Shown here in pieces: positions 42,864 to 51,536 of a DNA stretch of 64,000 bases (position 1 is the first letter of the stretch; each line of letters opens with the position of its first letter). The notes below the pieces were generated by a model. It had not been told where the DNA came from and did not search any database. It saw only the letters and a program-made list of their open reading frames with translations. This DNA is from Streptomyces sp. 71268 (GTDB lineage: Bacteria > Actinomycetota > Actinomycetes > Streptomycetales > Streptomycetaceae). Location: NCBI RefSeq assembly GCF_029392895.1, contig NZ_CP114200.1:4123001-4187000 (forward strand), in the 5' to 3' direction. The position numbers and the translations under genes are program-made.

Positions 42864-43018
42864 GCGGGGGCGGGGCCGGTCGGCTCACCGGCATGTTCCC
42901 GTGACAGAGAGGTGCCGAGTGGAGCGGGGTGCGCACTTCGGGCAATGCTCCATACAAGCTGCCAAGAGTACGCAGACCGGAGTGTCGGACCGTTGTGATC
43001 GGCACGCCCATGCATCGT

Positions 43019-43032
43019 GTTTCACGTGAAAC
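43019..43032. other. parS: parS centromere site 1
   Basis: Perfect GTTTCACGTGAAAC palindrome, the ParB binding sequence of Streptomyces. It lies in the rsmG-parA spacer, about 130 bases before parA. Confidence 0.97.
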
Positions 43033-43160
43033 GTCGTTCCCTGCTGCATGGAATCATCAGTCGCGGTCGTGCGGCTGCCGCGCCGCGCGACCCTCAACCC
43101 CGCACCAGAGCCGATTCATCCACAGGAGAACGGGCCTCGCTGGTTCCCAACCCCGAAAGC

Positions 43161-44312
43161 ATGGCAGGCTCTGTTCATTGCGAGCCTGATGTCGAGGAGG
43201 GTGAATCCTTGCGGTCCGACGCCAACATCGCGGGACCGATGACCGAACCGGTCCCCGGTCCCCGTACCGCTGAGCCCTCCCCGGGCGCGCCCGTGGGGCC
43301 CTCAGCTCCCGGGGAGGATGTTTCACGTGAAACGCCGCCCCCGATGGATGCCTCGTCCGCGTACGAGGGAGAAGCCTCCGCCGCCCCTGTCGGCCGCGCG
43401 GCGCAGCTCGCCGTAGCGGCGCTGGGGCGCGCGGGCGAGGGGCTCCCCCGCCCGGAGCAGACCCGGGTGATGGTGGTCGCCAACCAGAAGGGCGGCGTCG
43501 GCAAGACCACGACGACCGTGAACCTGGCGGCCTCCCTCGCGCTGCACGGCGCCCGTGTGCTGGTCGTGGACCTGGACCCGCAGGGCAACGCCTCCACGGC
43601 CCTCGGTATCGACCACCACGCCGAGGTTCCCTCCATCTACGACGTGCTGGTCGACAGCAAGCCGCTGTCCGACGTCGTGCAGCCCGTCCCCGATGTGGAG
43701 GGGCTGTTCTGCGCCCCGGCGACCATCGACCTGGCCGGCGCGGAGATCGAGCTCGTCTCGCTGGTGGCCCGGGAGAGTCGGCTGGAGCGTGCCATCCAGG
43801 CGTACGACCAGCCGCTGGACTACATCCTCATCGACTGCCCGCCCTCGCTCGGCCTGCTGACGGTCAACGCCCTGGTGGCGGGCGCCGAGGTGCTGATCCC
43901 GATCCAGTGCGAGTACTACGCGCTGGAGGGTCTGGGCCAGCTCCTGCGCAACGTCGAGCTGGTGCGCGGGCACCTGAACCCCAAGCTCCACGTCTCGACG
44001 ATCCTGCTGACCATGTACGACGGCCGGACGCGACTGGCCTCTCAGGTGGCCGACGAGGTCCGTAGCCACTTCGGCAACGAGGTGCTGCGCACGAGCATCC
44101 CGCGCTCCGTGCGGATCTCCGAGGCCCCGAGCTACGGGCAGACGGTTCTCACCTACGATCCTGGTTCGAGCGGTGCGCTCTCCTACCTGGAGGCGGCCCG
44201 GGAGATCGCGCTGCGCGGGGCTGGTGTCTACTACGACGGGCAGCATGCGCACGCGACGCCGCGTGCGAACCCACAGCTTGACCAGCACACCATGTCGGAG
44301 GGGATGCAGTGA
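43161..44312 (+). CDS. parA: Chromosome partitioning ATPase ParA
   Basis: 383 residues from ATG 43161. The first ~105 residues are a variable linker containing the peptide VSRET encoded by parS site 2. The ATPase follows: deviant Walker [29 protein letters not shown]. In Streptomyces ParA organises ParB-oriC complexes along sporogenic hyphae. The frame is open further upstream through parS site 1, but that would make the site coding; the chosen start matches relatives best. Stop overlaps parB. Confidence 0.95.
   Translation: MAGSVHCEPDVEEGESLRSDANIAGPMTEPVPGPRTAEPSPGAPVGPSAPGEDVSRETPPPMDASSAYEGEASAAPVGRAAQLAVAALGRAGEGLPRPEQTRVMVVANQKGGVGKTTTTVNLAASLALHGARVLVVDLDPQGNASTALGIDHHAEVPSIYDVLVDSKPLSDVVQPVPDVEGLFCAPATIDLAGAEIELVSLVARESRLERAIQAYDQPLDYILIDCPPSLGLLTVNALVAGAEVLIPIQCEYYALEGLGQLLRNVELVRGHLNPKLHVSTILLTMYDGRTRLASQVADEVRSHFGNEVLRTSIPRSVRISEAPSYGQTVLTYDPGSSGALSYLEAAREIALRGAGVYYDGQHAHATPRANPQLDQHTMSEGMQ
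43320..43333. other. parS: parS site 2, inside parA
   Basis: Perfect GTTTCACGTGAAAC within the parA linker; read there as Val-Ser-Arg-Glu-Thr. Confidence 0.97.
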
Positions 44313-45475
44313 CTGAGCGACGGAGAGGGTTGGGCCGCGGACTCGGTGCGCTGATTCCCGCCGCCCCCAAGGGAGCGGACGGCCCGCCGCTGCCCGCGGT
44401 GGGCGCCGGCGCGGCCTCACCGACGGCGGTTCCGGTGTTGTCGCCGGAGCGGGGCGTGGCAGCGGCCAAGGTGACGACGTTGCCGGCCGGTGGCCAGCCC
44501 GAGGACGAGAGCGCCCCCGCGCACGGCGTTTCACGTGAAACCGAGGACGCGCCCGCCGCGGAGCCCACGTCCCTGCAGGCCGTGGACGACGGCCTGGGCG
44601 CGCACTTCGCTGAGTTGCCGCTGGACTCCATCACCGCCAACTCCCGGCAGCCGCGCACCGAGTTCGACGAGGACGCCCTCGCCGAGCTGGTCACCTCGAT
44701 CCAGGAGGTCGGTCTCCTCCAGCCGATCGTGGTCCGCCAGGTCGGCCCGGAGCGCTACGAGCTCATCATGGGCGAGCGGCGCTGGCGCGCCTGCCGTGAG
44801 GCGGGGCTGACGAAGATCCCAGCGATCGTCCGGGCGACCGACGACGAGAAGATGCTGCTGGACGCGCTGCTGGAGAACCTGCACCGCGCTCAGCTCAACC
44901 CGCTGGAAGAGGCCGCGGCCTACGACCAGTTGCTCCAGGACTTCAACTGCACGCACGACGAGTTGGCCGAGCGCATCGGGCGCTCCCGCCCGCAGGTCAC
45001 CAACACCCTGCGCTTGCTGCGTCTTTCGCCGTCGGTGCAGCGGCGCGTGGCGGCCGGCGTGCTCTCGGCGGGGCACGCGCGGGCGCTGCTCTCGGTGGAG
45101 GACTCCGAGGAACAGGACCGGCTGGCGCACCGCATCGTGGCGGAGGGGCTGTCGGTCCGCGCGGTCGAAGAGATCGTCACCCTGATGGGTTCGCAGCCGA
45201 GCAGCACGCAGAAGGCCAAGCGGCCCCGGGCCGGCGCCAGGGTGTCCCCGGCGCTGACGGACCTGGCCTCGCGACTGTCCGATCGCTTCGAGACCCGGGT
45301 GAAGGTCGACCTGGGCCAGAAGAAGGGGAAGATCGTGGTCGAGTTCGCCTCGATGGACGATCTGGAGCGCATCCTCGGCACCCTGGCACCGGGCGAGGGC
45401 CGCGTGCTGGAGCAGCACTCCGGCCCGGAGCGGGCCACTGAGCAGGCGGCGGAGGACGATACCTCCGCTCAGTAG
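44309..45475 (+). CDS. parB: Chromosome partitioning protein ParB
   Basis: 388 residues; GTG overlaps the parA stop (GTGA). CTP-binding domain with [19 protein letters not shown] and [17 protein letters not shown] parS-binding region ([17 protein letters not shown]), and C-terminal dimer domain. It loads at parS and spreads as a CTP clamp. The N-terminal linker carries parS site 3 (VSRET). Confidence 0.97.
   Translation: MTERRRGLGRGLGALIPAAPKGADGPPLPAVGAGAASPTAVPVLSPERGVAAAKVTTLPAGGQPEDESAPAHGVSRETEDAPAAEPTSLQAVDDGLGAHFAELPLDSITANSRQPRTEFDEDALAELVTSIQEVGLLQPIVVRQVGPERYELIMGERRWRACREAGLTKIPAIVRATDDEKMLLDALLENLHRAQLNPLEEAAAYDQLLQDFNCTHDELAERIGRSRPQVTNTLRLLRLSPSVQRRVAAGVLSAGHARALLSVEDSEEQDRLAHRIVAEGLSVRAVEEIVTLMGSQPSSTQKAKRPRAGARVSPALTDLASRLSDRFETRVKVDLGQKKGKIVVEFASMDDLERILGTLAPGEGRVLEQHSGPERATEQAAEDDTSAQ
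44528..44541. other. parS: parS site 3, inside parB
   Basis: Perfect palindrome in the parB linker, read as VSRET. Confidence 0.97.
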
Positions 45476-45484
45476 CACCCCGCC

Positions 45485-45522
45485 GGAGCGGGCCGTGCCC
45501 CGCCCGGGGCGCGGCCCGCTCC
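45485..45522. terminator. Hairpin after parB
   Basis: GGAGCGGGCCG (45485-45495) pairs with CGGCCCGCTCC (45512-45522), and inside it GCCCC pairs with GGGGC. It starts nine bases past the parB stop. Confidence 0.8.
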
Positions 45523-45736
45523 GTGCGTGGCGGGCGGTACCGGGGGAATGTGCTCGTGGCTACGATGCGTACGAGCGGCGCGGCGACGAGCGGGCATCCC
45601 GCCCATGGCGGTGGCTGACGGTGCGGGGCGGGTCCCGTAGGAGGCTGCCGTCGGCTTCGGGGGACGCCCGGCCGGGGCGTGGCGCACGGGTCGGCCGCAG
45701 GAACCGCGGCCGATGAGGAAGCGAGGAACTGGCTAC

Positions 45737-46354
45737 ATGGGGCGTCGGCTCGTACCGCTCACACTGGACAACCTCACGGACCTCCCCCAGCGCTGTCGCG
45801 CCTGCGTGTTCTGGGAACTCGATCCCGTCAGCGGCGAGGCGGCGGTCAGGGCCGGGCGCCCGGAGGTGGAGAAGGAAGCCTGGATCTCGGCCGTGCTGCT
45901 GGAGTGGGGCTCCTGCGGCCGCGTGGTCTACGTGGACGAACTGCCGGTGGGCTTCGTGCTCTACGCGCCGCCGGCGTACGTTCCCCGCTCCATGGCCTTT
46001 CCCACCAGCCCGGTGGGCGCCGACGCCGTACAACTGATGACGGCGTGGCTCATGCCCGGTTTCCAGGGGCAGGGGCTTGGCCGGGTCATGGTGCAGGCCG
46101 TGGCCAAGGACCTCATGCGGCGCGGGGTGAAGGCCGTCGAGGCGTTCGGGGACGCGCGGTGGGAGGGGCCCGCCTGCGTGTTGCCGGCCGACCACCTGCT
46201 GGCGGTGGGTTTCAAGACCGTGCGCCCGCACCCGCGTTATCCGCGGCTGCGCCTTGAGTTGCGGGCCACGATCTCCTGGAAGGAAGACGTGGAGCTGGCA
46301 CTGGACCGGCTGCTGGGCGCCGTTCAGAAGGAGCCGGTGCTGCGCCCGCTGTAA
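45737..46354 (+). CDS. GNAT-family N-acetyltransferase
   Basis: From ATG 45737, 205 residues: LTLDNLTDLPQRCRACVFWE opening and GFQGQGLGRVMVQAV acetyl-CoA loop. It is the usual neighbour of parB in Streptomyces; substrate unknown. ATG 45713 in frame is an alternative. Its own upstream gap of 214 bases beyond the parB hairpin probably holds a promoter. Confidence 0.88.
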   Translation: MGRRLVPLTLDNLTDLPQRCRACVFWELDPVSGEAAVRAGRPEVEKEAWISAVLLEWGSCGRVVYVDELPVGFVLYAPPAYVPRSMAFPTSPVGADAVQLMTAWLMPGFQGQGLGRVMVQAVAKDLMRRGVKAVEAFGDARWEGPACVLPADHLLAVGFKTVRPHPRYPRLRLELRATISWKEDVELALDRLLGAVQKEPVLRPL

Positions 46355-46374
46355 CGGGCCGCACCCGCATGCGC

Positions 46375-46405
46375 GTGGGCCCGCCCCCGAGGGGAGCGGG
46401 CCCAC
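46375..46405. terminator. Convergent hairpin between the GNAT gene and trxA
   Basis: GTGGGCCCGC (46375-46384) pairs with GCGGGCCCAC (46396-46405); 11-base loop. Serves both directions. Confidence 0.8.
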
Positions 46406-46431
46406 GAAGCACAGGGCGGTCGCGCGGTCGA

Positions 46432-46761
46432 CTAGCCGAGGAAGTCGGACAGGTCGCGCTCAAGGGCCGCCTTCGGCTTGGCGCCGACGATGGTCTTCAC
46501 GACCTCGCCGCCCTGGTAGACGTTCATGGTCGGGATGGACATGACGCCGTACTTGGCGGCCACGGCCGGGTTCTCGTCGATGTTCAGCTTGACGATCTCG
46601 ATCTTGTCGCCGTGCTGCGCCGCGATCGCCTCGAGAGACGGGGCGATCTGGCGGCACGGGCCACACCACTCGGCCCAGAAGTCCACCAGCACGGGCTTCT
46701 CGTTCTTGATGACGTCCTCTTCGAAGGAGGCGTCGGTCACATGCTTCAGAGTGCCAGCCAC
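46432..46761 (-). CDS. trxA: Thioredoxin
   Basis: 109 residues with the WCGPC redox site, VDFWAEWCGPCRQIAP and the cis-Pro in MSIPTM. Reduces protein disulfides with electrons from TrxB. GTG start; 47 bases after trxB, so one transcript. Confidence 0.97.
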   Translation of the reverse strand: MAGTLKHVTDASFEEDVIKNEKPVLVDFWAEWCGPCRQIAPSLEAIAAQHGDKIEIVKLNIDENPAVAAKYGVMSIPTMNVYQGGEVVKTIVGAKPKAALERDLSDFLG

Positions 46762-46808
46762 GGCGATTTCCTCGTTTCGATGGTGCGGGGGCGGGAGGGA
46801 TGGAGGGG

Positions 46809-47768
46809 TCAGACGGCGGCGGCCGGCGGCTCGTTGTCCGCGAGGCCGGCCAGGTACCGCTCGGCGTCCAGGGCCGCGGAGCAGCCCGTGCCGGCGGCGG
46901 TGATCGCCTGACGGTAGGTGTGGTCCACGACGTCACCGGCGGCGAAGACGCCCGGCAGGTTGGTGCGCGTGCTGGGGGCCTCGACCTGCAGGTAGCCCTC
47001 GTCGTCCAGGTCGAGCTGGCCCTTGAACAGGTCGGTGCGCGGGTCGTGGCCGACCGCGATGAACAGGCCGGTCGCCGGGAGCTCGGAGAGCTCGCCCGTG
47101 TTGCGGTTCCGCAGCGTCAGGCTGGAGAGCTTGCTGTCGCCGTGGATCTCGGCGACCTCGCTGTCCCAGATGAAGGAGATCTTCGGGTCGGCGAAGGCTC
47201 GGTCCTGCATGGCCTTGGAGGCGCGCAGGGTGTCCCGGCGGTGCACGATCGTCACGGACTTGGCGAACCGGGAGAGGAAGGTGGCCTCCTCCATGGCGGT
47301 GTCACCGCCACCGATCACGGCGATGTCCTGGTCCCGGAAGAAGAACCCGTCACACGTCGCACACCACGAGACACCCCGCCCGGACAGCTCGTCCTCACGC
47401 GGCAGGCCGAGCTTGCGGTGCTGCGAGCCGGTGGTCACGATCACGGTCTTGGCCCGGTGCACGGTGCCGGCGGAGTCGGTGACCGTCTTGATGTCCTCGG
47501 TGAGGTCCACCGCGATGACGTCGTCCGGGATCAGCTCGGCGCCGAAGCGCTCGGCCTGGGCGCGCATGTTGTCCATGAGGTCCGGGCCCATGATGCCGTC
47601 ACGGTAGCCGGGGAAGTTCTCCACGTCGGTGGTGTTCATCAGCGCACCCCCGGCGGTCACGGAACCCTCGAAGACCAGGGGCTTCAGCGCGGCTCGGGCC
47701 GTGTAGAGCGCGGCCGTGTAGCCGGCGGGCCCGGAACCGATGATGATCACGTTGCGGACGTCGCTCAC
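46809..47768 (-). CDS. trxB: Thioredoxin reductase
   Basis: 319 residues from the GTG at 47768 (AAGGAAG upstream). FAD motif [12 protein letters not shown], redox CATC in [14 protein letters not shown] motif [11 protein letters not shown]. It transfers electrons from NADPH to TrxA. A sigma-R-type promoter lies about 86 bases upstream. Confidence 0.97.
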   Translation of the reverse strand: MSDVRNVIIIGSGPAGYTAALYTARAALKPLVFEGSVTAGGALMNTTDVENFPGYRDGIMGPDLMDNMRAQAERFGAELIPDDVIAVDLTEDIKTVTDSAGTVHRAKTVIVTTGSQHRKLGLPREDELSGRGVSWCATCDGFFFRDQDIAVIGGGDTAMEEATFLSRFAKSVTIVHRRDTLRASKAMQDRAFADPKISFIWDSEVAEIHGDSKLSSLTLRNRNTGELSELPATGLFIAVGHDPRTDLFKGQLDLDDEGYLQVEAPSTRTNLPGVFAAGDVVDHTYRQAITAAGTGCSAALDAERYLAGLADNEPPAAAV

Positions 47769-47853
47769 GGGATGTCTTCCTTGTCTCTGCCGACGACGGA
47801 TTGGGGGGCAACCGACCGGCGATCGTTCCCGGAAAACTGCTGCCATCTCACCC

Positions 47854-47880
47854 AACGGATACTACGGGCCCGGCATTCCC
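47854..47880 (-). promoter_or_regulatory. Sigma-R-type promoter of trxB-trxA
   Basis: On the minus strand GGGAAT (47875-47880) is followed by exactly 18 bases and GTT (47854-47856), matching the sigma-R consensus GGAAT-N18-GTT. trxBA is a known sigma-R target in S. coelicolor, induced by thiol oxidation. Confidence 0.85.
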
Positions 47881-47937
47881 GGGACGCCCGGGCTTCCGGC
47901 CGTGTTCGTGTGACGGACAGCGCGGCGATGAGGACGC

Positions 47938-48975
47938 TCAGTCGCGGGCGAAGCTGCGCTGCATCAGGACGGTGCCGGGCGGCGAGGGGGACTGTCGCAC
48001 GCAGGCGGCGTCCACGACGAACGCGTCGACGCGTGAGTCGTCGCCCGGGTGTGGCAGCAGCACCAGGTAGGCGGGGGTGCCGTTGAAGGAGTCCTCCCTC
48101 GCCGCGAGGGGCGTCTCGGGACGCTTGGTGGCCTGCTGGACGCACGAGGGCACGGTCGCGCTACTTCCGTCGAGCGGTGTGCGAGGAGTGGTGTTCGCAC
48201 CGACCTCGCCTGACGGATTCCGCGGCTTGCGGGTCTTTCCCTCCGAGGCGAGCAGGGCTCGCGCCTCGTTCTCCAGGCTGGCGGCGGTCAACGTCGTGGC
48301 GCGGGTCTCGCCCTCCGCGGGGCGCTGTGGCGACCCGTCGTCGGCGCCGTTCTGCACGAGGAAGGTGCCCACGCCGAGCACGGCGGCCGCGCATGCCGTA
48401 CCGAGCAGGGCGGTGCGCCAGCGCCGACCCCGCCCGGGCCGGGAGCCAGGGGCCTGCCGGCCCGGTCCCGTGGTGGAGCGGGCGCGGCCCGGCGGGCGAT
48501 TGGGACCGCCGGGCGTCGTTTCACGTGAAACACCGATCGGCTCGGCGGCCGTTTCACGTGAAACATCGCCCGCCTTGATCTCAGGACCGGCCTCGGACCC
48601 GGCGCCTGCGTCGCCGTCGCTCTCGCGTACGCCGTCAGTCTCACGCGCGCTGGCGGTCTCACGTACCCCGGCGGTCCCGCTCACGCTCGTGGTGTCGGCC
48701 GGCTCGTGGTCGCCGGTCGTGGCGTCGAGCAGGGCCTCGGCGGCCAGGGCCGCGTCGATCCGGCCGGCGATGTCGGCGGGCATCCGCGCCGGGCCGGGCA
48801 GCGTGCCCAGCGCGCTGCGGATCTCCTCAAGCGAGGTGCGGACGTCCGCGCACAGTGTGCAGCCCGCGAGGTGCTCGCGCACGGAACGCGCGCGGTCGGG
48901 CGGCAGGACTCCCTCGGTGAGCGCGGAGATTTCCGCGACCTCAGGGTGCTCGTCCGTGTCGGTCGTCGACGTCAC
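47938..48975 (-). CDS. Membrane-anchored anti-sigma factor, partner of SigM
   Basis: 345 residues. A zinc-finger anti-sigma motif H-x3-C-x2-C is seen in REHLAGCTLCADV (near residue 40). A disordered linker with repeated RET tripeptides and two VSRET peptides from parS follows, then a membrane span (about 188-207) and an outer domain. It would hold SigM inactive until a signal arrives. GTG overlaps the sigM stop as GTGA. It lacks a named family in my reading beyond the ZAS motif. Confidence 0.85.
   Translation of the reverse strand: MTSTTDTDEHPEVAEISALTEGVLPPDRARSVREHLAGCTLCADVRTSLEEIRSALGTLPGPARMPADIAGRIDAALAAEALLDATTGDHEPADTTSVSGTAGVRETASARETDGVRESDGDAGAGSEAGPEIKAGDVSRETAAEPIGVSRETTPGGPNRPPGRARSTTGPGRQAPGSRPGRGRRWRTALLGTACAAAVLGVGTFLVQNGADDGSPQRPAEGETRATTLTAASLENEARALLASEGKTRKPRNPSGEVGANTTPRTPLDGSSATVPSCVQQATKRPETPLAAREDSFNGTPAYLVLLPHPGDDSRVDAFVVDAACVRQSPSPPGTVLMQRSFARD
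48517..48530. other. parS: parS site 4, inside the anti-sigma gene
   Basis: Perfect palindrome; reads VSRET on the minus strand. Confidence 0.97.
48551..48564. other. parS: parS site 5, inside the anti-sigma gene
   Basis: Perfect palindrome, 34 bases from site 4 start to start; reads VSRET on the minus strand. Confidence 0.97.
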
Positions 48976-49661
48976 GCTCGCCCACCTCCGCCCTTCACGG
49001 GATCTGTGTCATTCGGCCCTGCCGGCGGTGAGACGGATGTCCCCTGCGCCCGGTTCCTTCCCCCGTCGTGTTCGGAGCTATCCCGCTCCTTCGGGTGGAG
49101 ATGGGACAGCAGGGGCAGCAGACGAGCGCGGCCCCGGGCGCAGCGGCTCTTGATGGTGCCGGTGGGTACGCCCAGCACCTTCGCCGCCTCCGCCACGGGG
49201 TACCCCTGCATGTCCACGAGGATGAGGACCGCGCGCTGGTCGGGCGGGAGCGTGCGCAGTGCCCGCAGCAGCTCGCGGTGAAGGTCCTGGCGCTCCGCCG
49301 GGCCCGCTGCGGACTCCTGCGGTTCGAGGAGCTGCTCAAGGCGCTCGGTGTCGTCGGTGGGCGAGGTCTTGCGGGTGGCGGCCTTGCGGGCCCGGTCCAG
49401 GCAGGCGTTCACCGTGATCCGGTGCAGCCAGGTGGTGACGGCCGACTGGCCGCGAAAGGTGTGCGCGGCCCGGTAGGCGGAGACCAGGGCGTCCTGAACG
49501 GCGTCCGCGGCCTCCTCGCGGTCGCCGAGGGTGCGGAGCGCCACGGCCCAGAGGCGGTCGCGGTGGCGCCGGACGATCTCGCTGAACGCGTCGGGGTCGC
49601 CCGCCACGTGGCGAGCCAGGAGCTCGCGGTCGTTCGCGTCGCCGTGCACGGCGTCGTGCAA
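48972..49661 (-). CDS. sigM: ECF RNA polymerase sigma factor SigM
   Basis: 229 residues. Region 2 (DAFSEIVRRHRDRLWAVALR, DALVSAYRAAHTFRG) and region 4 (LPPDQRAVLILVDMQGYPVAEAAKVLGVPTGTIKSRCARGRARL, cited in part). Typical ECF factor in this place is SigM. TTG at 49661 has GAGGGGGG well spaced upstream. The C-terminal Gly/Asn/Ser-rich tail overlaps the anti-sigma gene. Regulon unknown from sequence. Confidence 0.92.
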   Translation of the reverse strand: MHDAVHGDANDRELLARHVAGDPDAFSEIVRRHRDRLWAVALRTLGDREEAADAVQDALVSAYRAAHTFRGQSAVTTWLHRITVNACLDRARKAATRKTSPTDDTERLEQLLEPQESAAGPAERQDLHRELLRALRTLPPDQRAVLILVDMQGYPVAEAAKVLGVPTGTIKSRCARGRARLLPLLSHLHPKERDSSEHDGGRNRAQGTSVSPPAGPNDTDPVKGGGGRA

Positions 49662-49698
49662 CGGGAGCCCCCCTCTCGTGCCGGCCGCTTGTCGTGGG

Positions 49699-51426
49699 TC
49701 AACCCGTGATCTTGATCTCCGAGATGCCCCCTCGGTAACCGTCGGCGGAGCCGTCGCTGGGCAGTTCGGTGATGTGGATCAGTACGTATCGCGTTCGGAC
49801 CGGCTTGTCGAGAGTGGTGTCGAGTTTGCTGTCCGCCGTCCTGAGCTTGGTCAGCTCCTGCGGGAAGTCCGACAGGGTGGCGGGGGACGTCGCCGCGGGG
49901 TCGGCGGCGAGGACCTCGACCTTCTGCCCGGGGGCGTAGAAGTCGACCTGCACGCCGGCGACGTTCTTGGCGCTGCCGAGGTCGACGACGATGCCGCTGC
50001 CGTCCGACCGGTTCTTGAGGTTGCCGAAGTTGGCGTAGCCCTCGTAGCGCTTGGTGACCCAGGCGGTGCCGGGCTGCTGGTCGATGGCCGCGGAGACCTT
50101 CTCGGCCGCCAACGGGGCGTCCAGCGGCGAGAACTCGGTGGCGTCGGCCAACTTCAGCGGCTTGTGGGCCGGCTTCCTGGGGCGGTCGTCGTCCTTCCCA
50201 CCCTGGTGGTGGCCCGAGTCCCCCGGCTTGTTCTCCTCCTTGATCAGGATGTCGGCGAGCTGCCAACTACCGAGACCGATGGCCGCGATCAGCAGGCTGG
50301 AGACGGCCCACTTGAGCGCGCGGCCGGCCCGGCTCTGGAGCGGCGGCGGGGGCGGCGGTGGCGCCGGGGCCAACCGACCGACGCCGTTCCCGCCCCGGGC
50401 CGGCGGCTGGGCGTAGGCGCCCTGTTGGTACGTGGTGCGCTGGTAGGCCGGGGTCGCGGTGAACGAAGGCTCCGGCGGGCGCACCCGTGGCATCTCGGCG
50501 ACGGCCGCGGCCAACTCCTGCGGAGTGGTGCAGGGCAACTCCTGCCGGGAGGCGGTGGCGCCGTCGTTGACCAGCGCGCGCATGGCCAGCTCGGACAGGC
50601 CGCGGTGCACCCCCGCGCGCACCTGGTCGGGCGCGATGAGGCCGACGCCCTTGGGGAGTCCGGCCAGGCCGTGCGCGTCGCTCTCGTACGGCCAGCGCTG
50701 GGTGAGGGCGGCGTAGAGCAGGGCTCCGATGGCCTCGGTGTCCGTGCGCTGGGGCTGCGGGGCGGTGATGCCGCGCAGGGCGGCCATGACGGCCAACCCG
50801 CGGATGCGGTACTGGCCCGACTCGGTGCGCAGCACGCAGCTGGGCGTCAGGCGCAGGTGGGACAGTCCCTCGCGGTGGGCCGACGCCATGGCCTGGGAGA
50901 CCTGGCTGACGAGTTGGTAGGCGTCGTGCGGCTCCAGCGCGCCGGTGGCGAGCACCGTGGTCAGCTCGGTGGCGTCGGAGATCCACTCGTGGACGACGTA
51001 GACGAGGTCGTTGTCCTCGACGGCGTCCAGCACCTGGACGAAGCGGGGGTCGCCGAGGAGCGCGGCGGAACGGGCGGCGGCCAGGACGGGGCGGGCGCGG
51101 GGGTGGTCGGCGGGGAGGACGTGCACCCCGACGGCGCGCCGCAGTTTCTCGTCCACGGCACGCCAACTGCTGAATCCGTCCAGACGAGTGACGCACTCCT
51201 CCAAGCGGTAGCGTCTGGCGAGTTTGTGACCACTGTGCAGTTCGGGGGGGCTTGTATCGGCCGATGCGCTCTTGTCCGTCTCGACAGGGCGCGCGGTCTC
51301 TGTGTTGTTGCTGGCCTTCTGCTCGGCCTTAGCCTCGTCGGTCGTGGCCTTGTCCGCCTTGGCGGTCAGCGGCTTTCCGCCGCTGTTATCGGCCACGTCG
51401 ACGGCAGCCGTACTCCGGTCCGCCAC
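49699..51426 (-). CDS. Pseudokinase with membrane span and discoidin-like outer domain
   Basis: 575 residues from the GTG at 51426. The kinase-like part (about 60-320) lacks the VAIK lysine (AVGVHVLP), the HRD Asp (HLRLTPSCVL) and DFG, so it is a pseudokinase. A Pro run and membrane span (about 380-400) follow, then an outer F5/8-type domain (GTAWVTKRYEGYANFGN, DLGSAKNVAGVQVDFY). In M. tuberculosis these modules are fused to MurJ in one protein; here they form a separate gene 110 bases after murJ. Probably part of MurJ control. ATG 51447 is an alternative. Confidence 0.88.
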   Translation of the reverse strand: MADRSTAAVDVADNSGGKPLTAKADKATTDEAKAEQKASNNTETARPVETDKSASADTSPPELHSGHKLARRYRLEECVTRLDGFSSWRAVDEKLRRAVGVHVLPADHPRARPVLAAARSAALLGDPRFVQVLDAVEDNDLVYVVHEWISDATELTTVLATGALEPHDAYQLVSQVSQAMASAHREGLSHLRLTPSCVLRTESGQYRIRGLAVMAALRGITAPQPQRTDTEAIGALLYAALTQRWPYESDAHGLAGLPKGVGLIAPDQVRAGVHRGLSELAMRALVNDGATASRQELPCTTPQELAAAVAEMPRVRPPEPSFTATPAYQRTTYQQGAYAQPPARGGNGVGRLAPAPPPPPPPLQSRAGRALKWAVSSLLIAAIGLGSWQLADILIKEENKPGDSGHHQGGKDDDRPRKPAHKPLKLADATEFSPLDAPLAAEKVSAAIDQQPGTAWVTKRYEGYANFGNLKNRSDGSGIVVDLGSAKNVAGVQVDFYAPGQKVEVLAADPAATSPATLSDFPQELTKLRTADSKLDTTLDKPVRTRYVLIHITELPSDGSADGYRGGISEIKITG

Positions 51427-51536
51427 CGTCGTTCCCTGCCTCCCCATACGTTGCGCCTGTTCCACGGCCACGACAATTGTGCCCACAGTCCGCCACCCTG
51501 CACGACACGCGGTGGTGGACGATGGTTGTGCTGCGG

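Noticed and set aside
43017..43160. An upstream start for parA through parS site 1
   Set aside because: The extension is low-complexity and would make the spacer parS coding; the ATG at 43161 fits the family start better, although the ribosome site there is weak.
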